NCBI GenBank assembly: GCA_030248215.1
Contig: JASANG010003691.1
Coordinates: 62,001-126,000, forward strand
Direction of reading: 5' to 3'
Length of the DNA: 64,000 nt
Origin: Enoplolaimus lenunculus
Taxonomy: Eukaryota; Nematoda; Enoplea; Enoplida; Thoracostomopsidae
This document shows positions 23,701 to 33,187 of the stretch, piece by piece. Numbering within the stretch: position 1 is the stretch's first letter; the number at the start of each line of letters is the position of its first letter. Both the position numbers and the translations under genes were made by a program. The notes beneath the pieces are model-generated. The model was given only the letters and a program-made list of their open reading frames with translations. It did no database searches and had not been told where the DNA came from.

Positions 23701-24478
23701 GATCTGAACTAGCGACCTTCTACGTGTCAGGTAGACGATGTGAGACATGCTTGCCCTAGTGCATATGCAATATATGCAATGCACATTGTGTTGTATCCTA
23801 TTTGGCAGCATACGTACGTGTCACCTTATATAGTCTACGATAAAAGCAGTTAGACGTGGGCCACGTGGCGAAGTGGTAGATGTTCGCTGAATGATCCGTA
23901 GGCTGAGAATTCTATCTCTGCTCTGTAGGCCCGCTTTTCCAGCTACTTATTTAAAAGGATTGACGTCCCGGTTTACTGTCGACTGATATAGTCGACGAAA
24001 AAAGCCGTGGTGAGGTGGGCTACGTGGCCCAGTGGTTGTGACATGCGAATGTATAGAGACAAATAATAATCTCGTGCTGATGCTGCACATCGGTAAAATC
24101 ACTACTGCATATATAGTGCCTTAATATGCAGCAGCAGTAAAACATGGAAGAACCAAGATACATGTGTTGAGGTTCATAAAAGGCATAAAAACAGAAAAAC
24201 TCAGCAGTCGATTGTGAGGCGGCGTGGCTCAGTGGATAGCACGCTGAACTGATAATCTGTCGACCGAGTTCGAAACCTCCTGAGAGCGTCCCTCATTTTC
24301 AGCTGCTGAGAACTCGAGAACTAAAAACCGTCGTACGCTAGCCTAACCTGGACTGACATACAGAACGGACAAGCATGTCTTACAAGCTAGAACCTTACAG
24401 TACTTACATAAAGAAATAAACACAAACTTACGTATCAGCCTTTCCAGCATTTTTGTTGGACTTTCTCATTGACGCCAT
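5711..24478 (-). CDS. EIF5B: Translation initiation factor eIF5B, 30 exons, apparently complete
   Basis: This is the GTPase that joins the ribosomal subunits at the end of cytoplasmic translation initiation. Exons, high to low coordinate: 24432-24478, 22040-22094, 20336-20566, 19965-20057, 19435-19590, 18962-19091, 18044-18150, 17137-17305, 16688-16851, 16361-16477, 15990-16140, 15628-15729, 14884-14951, 14443-14515, 14222-14292, 13899-14045, 13213-13320, 12861-12971, 12205-12272, 11210-11351, 10483-10614, 9727-9909, 9241-9402, 8718-8849, 7974-8105, 7475-7554, 7219-7347, 6670-6844, 6312-6473, 5711-5818. All phases fit, giving 1234 aa (human about 1220). The N-terminal half is Lys/Glu-rich and charged. 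G motifs: GHVDTGKT at 651-658, DTPGHE at 715-720, NKVD at 769-772, SAHSGDG at 837-843. The end, [15 protein letters not shown], matches the family domain IV. The start ATG ([10 protein letters not shown]) ends in a clean GTAAG donor. Oddities: exon 6 needs a GC donor, and exon 8 abuts a LINE insertion. AATAAA lies directly after the stop. Confidence 0.95.
5940..6165. mobile_element. hAT-like MITE, truncated right end
   Basis: Starts CAGGGTGCAACCGGAGGCG, like 3186-3526, with the same CCGGAGCCGGA motifs near the right. The terminal inverted repeat is missing on the right. Lies in the last eIF5B intron. Confidence 0.55.
8253..8421. mobile_element. TTAGGC-array TIR element (type A), perfect 8-bp duplication
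   Basis: Ends GGCCAATGTTACTTTAA and, reversed, GGCCCATGTTACTTTAAGGG. Flanked by exact AAAATATC at 8245-8252 and 8422-8429. The interior has CCTAAG units. It is 169 bp long and lies in an eIF5B intron. Confidence 0.92.
11636..11690. mobile_element. Fragment of the hairpin-ended element family
   Basis: ACCAGTCGTAGGGGAACTAC followed by TTGAGCGTTGCTC matches the left terminus of the copy at 20660, with changes. Only the terminal ~55 bp are present. Confidence 0.55.
16497..16594. repeat. AAT-type microsatellite
   Basis: About 95 bp of imperfect AAT/AAC/ATC trinucleotides in an eIF5B intron. Confidence 0.95.
17304..17831 (+). mobile_element. 5'-truncated Jockey/I-like LINE fragment (ORF2 C-terminus) in eIF5B
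   Basis: A 528-bp insert, more GC-rich than its surroundings, carries an uninterrupted frame (17337-17792, 151 aa). The frame contains [20 protein letters not shown], then a Cys/His cluster (CPDC, H, C), then LFNCPAKP and LDLWDNP. This is the usual ending of Jockey/I-superfamily LINE ORF2 proteins. The 3' tail has short CAA repeats. It is flanked by an exact 8-bp duplication TCTTTTGA (17296-17303 and 17832-17839), consistent with target-primed integration. The open frame and perfect duplication suggest recent insertion. The reverse transcriptase domain is absent, so this copy is dead on arrival. The host gene runs on the other strand. The clade assignment is from memory of family motifs and is less certain than the LINE call. 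Confidence 0.85.
18397..18718. mobile_element. hAT-like MITE
   Basis: Starts CAGGGTGCAACC and ends GGTTACACCCTG. Flanks CAAACATC and CAGACATC match 7 of 8. Lies in the eIF5B intron between 18151 and 18961. Confidence 0.8.
20661..21624. mobile_element. Hairpin-ended element with four ~155-175-bp internal repeats
   Basis: The left end has two adjacent hairpins: GTAGTGGGACTAC and GAGCGAAGCTC. TTTATTGAGCGAAGCTCG at the left is repeated inverted at the right (CGAGCTTCGCTCAATAAA). Between them lie four tandem units, each with TATGCAAATTA and TTAGCTAAC, spaced 155, 175, 175 and 168 bp. Near the right is TCAAAATCGGTTCAGCCGTT followed by GACGGACGGACGGACATCC, a tail motif I recall from RTE-type retroelements and their SINEs. 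The class is unresolved. Lies in eIF5B intron 2. Confidence 0.75.
22265..23310 (-). mobile_element. tRNA-derived SINE, interrupted by a TIR element
   Basis: Read on the minus strand, a tRNA-like head has an A-box-like TGGCGCAGTGG and a B-box-like GTTCGATCC, followed by the family tail CCAGCTGCTTAGTTAAAAG and TCCCGGTTCCTACCTA. The 5' side carries the self-complementary GTCGACATATATAGTCGAC. The copy is split by the element at 22484-23247; the rest of the SINE resumes after it (GCATGTGCACATAACGGACA). Confidence 0.75.
22484..23247. mobile_element. 764-bp TIR element with G/C-run subterminal blocks, nested in a SINE
   Basis: Perfect 16-bp inverted ends CTGGCTTCTCCACAGC (22484-22499; inverted 23232-23247). 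Next to each end is a block of CCCCCCAG / CTGGGGGG runs alternating with A/T words. The middle 450 bp is AT-rich. Flanks TTGCAC (22478-22483) and TTGCGC (23248-23253) are a 6-bp target duplication with one change. Comparing with the uninterrupted SINE at 36090-36335 confirms the empty site. No transposase frame is seen; the superfamily is unknown. Confidence 0.85.
23405..23800 (-). mobile_element. tRNA-derived SINE copies, minus strand, two partial
   Basis: Two adjacent copies: 23410-23635 with the tail GTAGGAACCGGGACTTCAG, tRNA-like head (CAGATCCCGAGGC, CCAGTGCCACGCAGCCC) and GTCGACCGTATGGTGCC; then a shorter one from about 23640 beginning GTAGGAACCGCGACTTCAG. Confidence 0.65.
23860..24360 (+). 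mobile_element. tRNA-derived SINE copies in tandem, plus strand
   Basis: Three tRNA-like heads follow one another: GGGCCACGTGGCGAAGTGG at about 23863, GGGCTACGTGGCCCAGTGG at about 24017, and GGCGGCGTGGCTCAGTGGAT at about 24219, the last with GAGTTCGAAACC as B box. The self-complementary GTCGACTGATATAGTCGAC lies between the first two. None folds into a convincing mature tRNA. Confidence 0.6.
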
Positions 24479-24833
24479 GTCTTTTATTCTCACTCAATCT
24501 CGATATGAGATGTCTGAGCACAATCATATGCTTGAGAACTATCATCAATACCGCAACTGAAAGCGAACTTTGCTGTTAATTCAAAAGCGACTAGCTGTGC
24601 TCAAAATAATACCAAAAATAAGTATGACAGTGTAAAATAGGTCTGAAAGCACAGACAACAAAACAATTTTGACTTGAATTAGCCTACAACTACAATTATT
24701 ATTCTCCTACTTCCGCAAACGAAACACCTAAAATAACGTTCGCACACTAGGTATGTAAATACCTTGAAATAAAGAAATAAAACAGATATATTTAGAAGCC
24801 GCATTTTCAAACCCGTTTGCTGTCAATAACTGC

Positions 24834-25023
24834 GACCAAATTTACTTTTAGGACCACAACTGTAAATTACGCATATTCCTAAGGCCAAGCCTAAGCGTAA
24901 AGATAAGTGTAAACACAACTCAAAGCCTAAGCGTGAAGGCTTTGCAAAACTACGCTCCAAAATTTCAATGTACTCTTTTACAGACCCACCAGAAATTGGA
25001 AATTCCTCAAGGTAACTTGGGCC
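24834..25023. mobile_element. TTAGGC-array TIR element (type A), old
   Basis: GACCAAATTTACTTTTAGG at the left, CTCAAGGTAACTTGGGCC at the right, with CCTAAG units between. Flanks ATAACTGC and ATGACTAT match 6 of 8. Just upstream of eIF5B. Confidence 0.75.
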
Positions 25024-25107
25024 ATGACTATTTTGTGCTTTCCACAACATACTAAATGCAGAAAATCAACCAAAGTCATTCAAACTGGTTTATATATATA
25101 CCGAGTG

Positions 25108-25378
25108 TTAACCCTTTCTCCCATGAATATTTTCAATTTCATATGAGATGTAATTTCAAGGTAAGATTCGATCCCCAGTCTCACGGTTGGGAGGCATTTG
25201 CGATGACCACTGAGCTATAGATGTTTGACGCTCAAGCCCGAGTAGGTTCTCACGTTTTGTGGAGATTTTGCACTGCGCATATATGTTATAAGTGTTAAAC
25301 ACAGCTCACAGTGGTTGTTTTGCTCTTACATTATTGTATTTAGTTGCTCATAGTATACTCTATGAGTGAAAGGGTTAT
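25108..25378. mobile_element. TTAA-flanked CCC...GGG MITE with a tRNA-Gly-like core (subfamily b)
   Basis: Starts TTAACCCTTTCTCCCATGAA and ends GAGTGAAAGGGTTAT, piggyBac-like ends and TTAA target. On the minus strand the core reads TAGCTCAGTGGTCATCGC, then ATGCCTCCCAA, then GGGGATCGAATC: an A box, a Gly-CCC-like anticodon region and a B box. Confidence 0.75.
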
Positions 25379-25403
25379 AGATACTAAAGTAAGAATTTTT
25401 TCC

Positions 25404-25630
25404 TTAACCATTTCTCCCATCAATATTTTCAATTTCTTAATTTCAAGGTAAGTTTCGATCCCCAGTCTCAAGGGTGGGACGCGTTTACGATGGCCACTGA
25501 GCTATTAGGAGCTTGTCGTCAAGCCCGAGTAGGCTCTCACGTCTTGTGGAGATTTTGCACTGCACGTATATGTTATAAATGTTAAATACTGCTCACAGTG
25601 GATGTATTGCTCTTACATTATTGTATTTAT
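25404..25630. mobile_element. TTAA/CCC MITE with tRNA-like core (subfamily b), right end lost
   Basis: TTAACCATTTCTCCCATCAA at the left and the same tRNA-like core (CCACTGAGCTA on the plus strand). The right end is missing; a different repeat (GCGGTTCACGTTATAAC) begins near 25630. Confidence 0.65.
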
Positions 25631-25680
25631 GCGCGGTTCACGTTATAACTGGGGCATCCTGGAACACGTTTTGTCCCATG

Positions 25681-26168
25681 TTGATTCGACGTCAACACAA
25701 AATTTTGTGATCTCAATAGCGGTTTGTAGACAAAATGTGAATGTCACATAATATTGGCTTACAAATTCCGCATCTCCAGAAATCCTCGTATACAAACAGC
25801 CATATGTCACATGATACCGCGGAACATTTATGGGAATATCATGATATTCCGAAACTCTGCCGAAAGTCACGTGATATCATGCAGGACAATGTGATTTATG
25901 CGCACCAATATTATAACAAATAGGTTGATTCGACGTCAACACAAAATTTTGTGATCTCAATAGCGGTTTGTAGACAAAATGTGAATGTCACATAATATTG
26001 GCTTACAAATTCCGCATCTCCAGAAATCCTCGTATACAAACAGCCATATGTCACATGATACCGCGGAACATTTATGGGAATATCATGATATTCCGAAACT
26101 CTGCCGAAAGTCACGTGATATCATGCAGGACAATGTGATTTATGCGCACCAATATTATAACAAATAGC
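25681..26168. repeat. Perfect-looking 244-bp tandem duplication
   Basis: 25681-25924 and 25925-26168 read the same from TTGATTCGACGTCAACAC to CACCAATATTATAACAAATAG, with no difference found. The unit contains several palindromic words (ATCATGATATTCC, CACGTGATATCATG). Related, diverged sequence lies at 26280-26420 and 30800-31130. Intergenic. Confidence 0.92.
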
Positions 26169-26999
26169 CAGCTAATTTAGCTGTAAGTGATTTCGAATAC
26201 TAAATTAGCCTCTATTTTTATGCTTCTGGTAAACGTTCTGCCTAAATATATTCCTAAGGACAAATAATTAAAACTACATTTTAGTATCATATGATATTCT
26301 ACAGGACATTCAGGCTAGTTTACCGCAACCTTGCAGACATTTTCAAGCATGTCATGATACTAACGGACAATACTTCGAATATCGTATGATATTGCAGTAC
26401 AAATAGTGGATGTCACATTAGCATAGCAGACCATTCAATTTTCTTGAATTTGACAGTGGATTTACGCGTAGACAAAATGCCGCAAAAAGTATCTTTAATC
26501 GGGCGATACAAATCATTTTCGTCGCTATAATGTTGGCTTTACCGTAAATAAAGGTACAAATTTTCAAAAAAAATTCTACACTTGCGTAAAACTTAGACTT
26601 GTTCTTCCTTAAAAACGAAGTTGCTTCTGATTACTCGTTTCTATACAAAGCAATCTGACAGAAAATGATCGAGTTTTAAATCAGTTTTATTTTTTTGCGC
26701 CAACACCACAAAATGCACGAGTTTTTGCTTCAGTTTTTATTCGTTTGCGTCGACCCCATGTGAAATATTGCATTGGATTTCTAGTTCGTTTGTTTATGAT
26801 CCATAGCTTTTTTACTTTAAGCTGTGATCTAAAATTCAGCTCAAATAAAAACAGAAACATCATTAACACCATGGTTACGTTCTGTGTACTTATCGGGTAA
26901 TGCTTGTTTTCTGGTTAAGTTTGATATATGGAAAACAGTTCGTTACCTGTATATATATTCATTTTACTACCATACCAGAATTGATTGTACCGGCATTAG
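26169..26999. other. Intergenic, no gene recognised
   Basis: AT-rich; the first 250 bp are related to the preceding duplicated unit (TATGATATT words). Nothing else is supported. Confidence 0.5.
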
Positions 27000-27193
27000 A
27001 ACCAATGTGAACAACAGGGGCGGAACAGTATTATAAGCATATTCCTAAGCCTAAGCCTAAGCCCAATGAGTTTATTCCTAAGCCTAACCCTGAGCCTAAG
27101 CCAAAGCAAAAGCAAAAAAATAGTCTAAAGCTATAAGCTTACTCTATTCTAGTCGCACACAAAAACGTTCTGCCCCTGATCTTTACACGAACC
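27000..27193. mobile_element. TTAGGC-array TIR element (type B)
   Basis: AACCAATGTGAACAACAGGG at the left and CTGCCCCTGATCTTTAC at the right, with CCTAAG runs between. Flanks GGCATTAG (26992-26999) and GGCATTGG (27194-27201) match 7 of 8. Confidence 0.8.
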
Positions 27194-27295
27194 GGCATTG
27201 GTAACCGCATGCATGTTCCAGTACTCTGTTATTGCAAAATGTAATGCCTACGTGTTCAAAATCTATTCGAAGTTAAAGCGCCTGTTTTTATACTT

Positions 27296-27432
27296 TGAGG
27301 GGTGTAACAGTAGTATATGTAATTATATTCTTTAGCCTATGCCTAAGCCTATAAGCATAACCACATAAAAGCTTGAGCTAAACTGAATTAGTGTACGCGG
27401 AAAGCGATATACCTGTCAAAGTAACATTGGCC
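27296..27432. mobile_element. TTAGGC-array TIR element fragment (type A)
   Basis: The right end CAAAGTAACATTGGCC is intact; the left starts inside the repeat at GAGGGGTGTAACAGTAG. A few CCTAAG units. Confidence 0.6.
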
Positions 27433-27639
27433 ATAAAGGATTCATAATTTAGCTGTAGTGACATCTGCCTAATCCACGTGTGGTCCTGTTTCATATCGCT
27501 GCAATAAAACAAATTCACTGTGGCCGGTGACTACTTTAGTCAAATTTTAGTTGAATCTTGCTGTAAACTGATGAAACTAAAGTCTTTAGCCACTAGTCAA
27601 CACAATTTAGAAAATAAGAATAATTGATTCTGTATTGTA

Positions 27640-27810
27640 TATCCTAAACCTTAATAGGCTAAGCCTAAAGCCCAAGCGTAAAGATAAATCTATACCCGAG
27701 CCTTAAGAAGTCCAGGCGTGGCCAAAAAATTGTCCAAAGTTTAAGCTTACTCTATTCACTATTGCAGTCCTGTTAAAAACGGTCCGCCAGTGTTCTTCTA
27801 TACATGGACC
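27640..27810. mobile_element. TTAGGC-array TIR element fragment (type B)
   Basis: Degenerate CCTAAG units and the right end GTTCTTCTATACATGGACC. The left end is not clear. Confidence 0.55.
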
Positions 27811-28017
27811 GGTTTTCACCAACCTTTTTGTGGATCATTTGCACAAACCGACCATAGAGTCCAGTTAATTGGTTATGATCCATCCGTACCTGCCTGTAAA
27901 ATAAATTACTCAGCAAATTTATATACATTATATATGTTAGCCAAAAAATACATATGCCTTAAATTAATTAGTTGATTAATTTATTAATTATTATTAAACC
28001 ATTTCACTTTAACAAAT

Positions 28018-31000
28018 ATGAAACATTCGAATATTTTTATATTTTTGGCTGTGTTCTCGATTGTTTTTAACCTGCCATTACATTGCCTGGCGGGCCGAGA
28101 TTTTTATAAAATTCTTAGAGTACCACGTAACGCTCAAACGAAAGATATTAAAAAAGCGTATCGGAAGCTCGCACGTGAACATCATCCAGACAAAAATCCG
28201 AACGACAAATTGGCTCATGAAAAATTTCAAGTAAACCAACACATTGTAAAAATGGCCCATAAAAAGATCAGGGGCGGAACGTTTTCCTATAGGACTAGAA
28301 AAGAGTAAGCTTAAGCTTTAGACTATTTTTGACCTGGCTTAGGCTTAGGCTTAGGCTTAGAAATATGCTTATAATACTGCTCCGGCCTTGTTCTTTACAT
28401 TGGCCGTAAAATTATAAATCCGTATAAACTTTAAACTGACGTGTTCCTGGATTTATTTGTAGTGATCCACAGGTATTAAAGATAAACTGAGAATTTGTCC
28501 ATTATCCCTTTGTCACATGAATATTTTCAATTTCATCCGTGCTTTAGGGGGCCTTCACGTTTTGTAGAGATTTTGCACTGTGCATATATATGTTAGAATT
28601 GTTAAATACTGCTCACAGTGTGTTGGTCGCATATTAATTGTATTTTTGCTCGTAGTATTATCTATGAGTTAAAGGGTTAAAAGTTCGAACACAATTACTA
28701 CAGTTGACAACAACTCGAACCAGAGTATAACTATAACTGTGTACCGTTTCCGGTAAAAATTGGAACCCGTTTCCGTTATAGAAACACTAGAAATTTCGCT
28801 ATTTTTACGCGAAAAATTAAATCACATACATATCTCGCAATTTTTCATTACAAATATGCTGCAAAAATTTTTCGAAATGAAATGAAATTAAAGAAATTTA
28901 TCCGAAATCTTAAAAATTTCGCCGCATCCGCCGTGATTTTCGTTAAATTTTTACAAAGCCTGGCGAATAATTGGCACGTTTCAATTGTGTTGCGGACTTG
29001 GCAGAAAAATAAAATATATTTGAAACTTTTATACTGAAATATCCGGTTTGCGCTCCAGTTTCCCTTGTTTCGATCACTATCCGTTTCCGTTATTTCTACT
29101 ATTCGTTTACGCTCTGCTACGAATCAATGGAATACAATTTTCTGTTATTTTCTTTATTACTCCGTATGAGCAGTTGCGAAATTATTAAAATCAAAGCATC
29201 CCTATCTTTAGCTTAAAAATGTATTCTTCTTAAACAATTATTCATTTTATGCAAGTGAAACTTTCAAGCTTTGAGGCTGCACCATTGTATACTGCTGCTG
29301 AAATTTAATTAGGTTCTCATTCACACTCCTCCATAGTTCTCCCTATTTTTAGATTTTAGCTTAACTTAAGCTTAGGCTTGGATTAGACTTAGCCTATAGG
29401 ATTAGGCATTAGGCTTAGGCTCAGGGCTAGGCTTGTGGGGTGAACCGTACATGTGCTATCATGGCATCATAGTTGCTTGTTCAGTCTCTATAGCAAGCGG
29501 TTAAACGAGCAGAACCATAATTAGGATTACCTTTTTAAGAGGGGATAGAAAGTTTTTTTCAGGGGGGTGTACTAGAATGAATAAGAGTGTTGTTTTAAAA
29601 CTAAAGTCAGACAACTGTTCACCGACTTTAAAAGCTATTTAGGCCCATGTCAAGTATATAGGGACATGTTGACTGGAAAACAGTGGCAGACGCAATCCAG
29701 GACGAAAAAGCTTAAGTTTAAGCTCAGGATTAGGATTAGGTTTTAAACTTAGACTTTAGCTTACGCTCAGTATTAGGATTAGGTTTTAAGCTTACGCTCA
29801 GTATTAGGATTAGGTTTTAAACTTAGACTTTAGCTTACGCTCAGTATTAGGATTAGGTTTTAAGCTTAAGCCTCAGGATTAGGATTAGGTTTTAAACTTT
29901 AGGCTTAAGCTTAGGCTAGGCTCAAGTTTAGCCTACGATTAGACTTATGCTTTTAATCGGCTAGATCTTATACACAGTTAGCGTTGACTGCTGTTCATAT
30001 GCAAGCGGTATAAATATCTTTAAACATTAAAAAAACGTTAATGTCACAACATTTTTAGGACATCGGAGCCGCGTACGAGTGTTTGTCAGACACGAAAAAG
30101 CGTGAAATTTACAATCAATACGGCGAAGAAGGCGTGCAAAAGTTACACGAACACGGCGGACGGCCGGCCCACGGAGACCCGTTCGCTTCGTTTTTTGGCG
30201 ACTTTTTTGGCTTTGGCTCCCAGTCGCGTCGCAGCAGTGACGAATCGCCGAAAGGCGCAACCATTCGACTTGATTTATGGGTGACACTTGACGAGTTGTA
30301 TGTTGGTGAATTTGTTGAAATTCAACGCAACAAAGCTGTCACCAAACCGGCTAAAGGAACACGAAAGTGTAATTGTCGGAACGAAATGAAAACTATACCG
30401 ATGGGTCCAGGGCGATTTCAAATGACACAAAATCATGTGAGTTGTTTTTACAGTTTTGGAGGCATTAACCCTTTCTCACATGAATATTTTCTATTTCTCC
30501 TGAGACCTACTTTTATGCTAGCATTCGAACTTCAATGACTGGAGCGGGAGGCGTATACCATCACCACTCAGCTAACGCTCGAGCTCGAGGAGGCTCTCAC
30601 GTCTTGTGGGGATTTAGTACTACGTATACGTGTTGCAATTGTTAAACACGGTGCGATATATACTATTTAACGTATATACACTGCGCTGAGTTACCTACAG
30701 GCAACTCAATGTTAGAAGGGGTTAATAGCCAGCACCAGCTGACCTTGGTATGGGGGCTAAAAATTGTCACGAGGAGCATACCAAAATTTGTATACTGGGT
30801 TCACGTTATACCTAAGGCAGCTTGGAACACGTTTTATCGTTATTACAATATCCGGTAACATTAGGTCTGCACGATATCCGCTGACAAATTAAAAAAACAC
30901 TGAATTGCCTGGTATCATGATACAGGAACCGTTTTTACTGCAATTCCATATATTCTACATTCTGAACTTACGAATTTGAAATTTAAATGTTCTGTATTTA

Positions 31001-32470
31001 AAAGTATATTTATTGGTAAAATTTAACACCGGAAATACAAACGTAGGTGCCACTGTCAGTTAAGCGTTCAAAATCATTTGCTATACTTCGTTTTCTTTTA
31101 CCAGTGCGCGTTATAATTGCAGTGCCTGCATAAATATCATGTGCTATTATATAAAATTAGAATTGCAAGTTGTCTCGGCCAAAATGACTCAAAACAGCTA
31201 CTCGGACTTGGCTAAATGACAATAATTGGCCTGGGTTCGATATATATAGTAATTTGTACTTTAACTTGCATTTACAAGATATGTGACAAATGTCCAAACA
31301 AAAAGTTTGTCGCCGAAGAACATACGCTTGAAGTTGAAATTGAAATTGGAATGTACGAAAATCAAGAGCAGACGTTTATTGGTGAAGGTATTTGCACTTT
31401 TATTAAGGTTCTCACGGTGCGCTATCGAATGGTTTAAAAAATCTAAATATTTCATTTAAGATACTAAACCTGATAGAATTTAGGGCCTATATAAAGGTCA
31501 GGGGGGCGGAACGTTTTTCTGTAGGACTAAAAAAGACTAAGCTTAAGCTTTCGACTAATTTTGTGCTTGCTTAGGCTTAGGCTTAGGAATATGCGTATAA
31601 TACTGTTCCGCTCCTGTTCTTTAGCCGAATTTAGCATTTTGCCAGCTACGATTTCGTTTTCAAAAAAAAGCTACACAGAGATACAGATTCTTCTAGCGTT
31701 CCACTCAAAATTGGCATAATTGTTCACAGTCGTTTTTACTAACTTGTGACCGGACCGGATGTTTAAAAATGGTGTGTAATAAAGCGAGTGAGTTAAGCTT
31801 AAAAACTTAGCTTTGCAGAGCATATACATTAACAATAGGAATTGGAAGAACTGCAATAAAATCAGCCAAAAAAGATCAGGCGCGGAACGTTGATCTTCGT
31901 AGCGGCAATAGAGTAAAGCTTCAGCTTTCTGCTAACTCTTTTTGCTTAGGCTTAGGCTTTATGCTTTAGCTTAAGCTCAATTTATGCTTAGGGTTAGGCT
32001 TTAAACTTAGGTATTGGAATACGCTTATACTATCTGTTACGGCCCTGATCAATACATTGGCCATAACATTTAACTTTACAGGTGAACCACATATGGACGG
32101 CGACCCAGGTGATTTAGTGTTTCGAATACGCACGGAAAAGCATGCACGGTTCGAACGACGAGGCGACGACCTGTATACAAATGCTACTATTTCGCTCAAC
32201 GACGCACTTGTGGGCTTCCAAATGAACATTACACATTTAGATGGGCATTTAGTTGAAATTATTCGCGACAAAGTCACATGGCCCGGATCAACGCTACGCA
32301 AAAAAGACGAAGGAATGATTAATTATGACGACAATAACGTTCGTGGATCAATGTTTATTACGTTTGATGTTAAATTTCCTCGTGGCGAACTGGCCGCTGA
32401 TGTCAAAAATGCGCTTAGTAGAATATTTAGCGCCAATGCTGACGCGCCTAAAATATATAATGGATTGTGA
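28018..32470 (+). CDS. DNAJB11: DNAJB11/ERdj3, ER-lumenal Hsp40 co-chaperone
   Basis: Co-chaperone that binds unfolded clients in the ER lumen and stimulates the BiP ATPase. Exons: 28018-28230, 30059-30436, 31279-31387, 32082-32470; phases agree, giving 362 aa (human 358). Residues 1-25 form a hydrophobic signal peptide ([20 protein letters not shown]). The J domain starts at [14 protein letters not shown], with the HPD motif at 56-58. A Gly/Phe stretch ([13 protein letters not shown]) follows. The client-binding domain keeps the ERdj3 cysteines (RKCNCR and ICDKC) and the signatures [18 protein letters not shown] and THLDGH. It ends KIYNGL; the last few residues of the human protein are absent. 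There is no KDEL, as expected for ERdj3. Intron 1 (1.8 kb) is full of TTAGGC-bearing repeats. A TTAGGC element also lies just before exon 4, about 20 bp from the acceptor. Confidence 0.96.
28254..28405. mobile_element. TTAGGC-array TIR element (type B) in DNAJB11 intron 1
   Basis: GGCCCATAAAAAGATCAGGG at the left and CTTGTTCTTTACATTGGCC at the right, with four TTAGGC units. Flanks GTAAAAAT and GTAAAATT match 7 of 8. It begins 23 bp after the exon 1 donor. Confidence 0.85.
28502..28680. mobile_element. TTAA/CCC MITE (subfamily b), internally deleted
   Basis: TTATCCCTTTGTCACATGAA at the left, GAGTTAAAGGGTTAA at the right. The tRNA-like core is missing in this copy. Confidence 0.65.
28735..29117. 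mobile_element. hAT-like MITE (CCGGATATCCG family)
   Basis: CCGTTTCCGGTAAAAATTGG at the left; right end reads CACTATCCGTTTCCGTTATT then TTCGTTTACGCTCTGC. Shares its body with 52905, 55643 and 61985. Confidence 0.6.
29345..29955. repeat. TTAGG(C)-like array with higher-order repeats
   Basis: 29345-29440 has degenerate TTAGGC units. 29705-29955 is a higher-order array in which TTTAGCTTACGCTCAGTATT followed by AGGATTAGGTTTTAA recurs about four times. Probably the interior of a TTAGGC-bearing element expanded in place; terminal repeats are not visible. DNAJB11 intron 1. Confidence 0.7.
30465..30725. mobile_element. TTAA/CCC MITE with tRNA-Gly-like core (subfamily a)
   Basis: TTAACCCTTTCTCACATGAA ... 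GTTAGAAGGGGTTAA. The minus-strand core has AGCTGAGTGGTGATGG and GCCTCCC. It begins 29 bp after the DNAJB11 exon 2 donor. Confidence 0.85.
31484..31626. mobile_element. TTAGGC-array TIR element (type B), perfect 8-bp duplication
   Basis: GGCCTATATAAAGGTCAGGG at the left, GCTCCTGTTCTTTAGCC at the right, three TTAGGC units. Flanked by exact GAATTTAG at 31476-31483 and 31627-31634. DNAJB11 intron 3. Confidence 0.9.
31864..32062. mobile_element. TTAGGC-array TIR element (type B) beside DNAJB11 exon 4
   Basis: AGCCAAAAAAGATCAGGCGC at the left, CCTGATCAATACATTGGCC at the right; degenerate TTAGGC. Flanks ATAAAATC and ATAACATT match 6 of 8. Ends 19 bp before exon 4, so it supplies much of the acceptor's upstream context. 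Confidence 0.8.
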
Positions 32471-32573
32471 CACATTTTAGGCCATTTTAACAATTTGTGT
32501 CTCATGCATATAGTTTCTTGTCATGCCAAAATACTATACACCATCGTCCAAGCATAAAAACCATAAAGTTTTG

Positions 32574-32769
32574 GGCGAATGTTACTTTTAGGGACGTAAC
32601 AGTACATTAAGCGTATTCCTAAGCCAAAGCCTAAAGCAATAAGCGTTGGAAAATTGTGTTCCTAAGCCTAAGCCTAAGCCTAAACCTAAAGCAAAAATGT
32701 GATGTAGAATCTAAATCTGTGTTTATAGACCCGTCAGAAACCTGGTCGGCCCTTAAAGTAACATGGGCT
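32574..32769. mobile_element. TTAGGC-array TIR element (type A)
   Basis: GGCGAATGTTACTTTTAGGG ... CCTTAAAGTAACATGGGCT with CCTAAG units. No convincing target duplication. Confidence 0.75.
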
Positions 32770-33030
32770 ACGATACGTTCTGCGTTCTCGGGATGTTGGC
32801 ACTTTGCTTTATTTCTGTTGTATTTATCGCAATAATTTAAGGTTTCTGTGGCGAAGATGATAAAAACACCGACTGCACGTAAAGTTTTTGTTTGAAAAAC
32901 TATGCGGTATTCATATTTGATTTTATAAGCAGAACCAAAGACTGGTGGTTTTTGGACTGCACTAAACACTTGCAACGCATTTTCAAATTTCAATATGTTG
33001 CAGTTGCAAGCATTACTACGCTTATTTTTG

Positions 33031-33187
33031 CGCCAATGTTACTTTTAGGGGCGTAACAGTAGATTAAGGGTATTTCTAAAGCCTAAGCCTAAAGCCGTAG
33101 CCGAAGCAACAAAATGTAGTCTAGAATGTAGCGTACTCTTTTACAGACCCAAAAAAAACCAGGACGTCCCTAAAAATAACACGGGTC
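33031..33187. mobile_element. TTAGGC-array TIR element (type A)
   Basis: CGCCAATGTTACTTTTAGGG ... CGTCCCTAAAAATAACACGGGTC. Flanks TATTTTTG and AATTTTTC match 6 of 8. Confidence 0.75.

Noticed and set aside
24219-24292. Functional tRNA gene
   Set aside because: A and B boxes are present but the acceptor stem does not pair and the sequence belongs to a SINE cluster.
30027-30287. Frame antisense to DNAJB11 exon 2
   Set aside because: Shadow of a conserved exon.
32770-32993. Minus-strand frame MKFENALQVFSAVQKPPVFG as a gene
   Set aside because: Runs into a TTAGGC element and has no recognised homology or splice partners; left unassigned.
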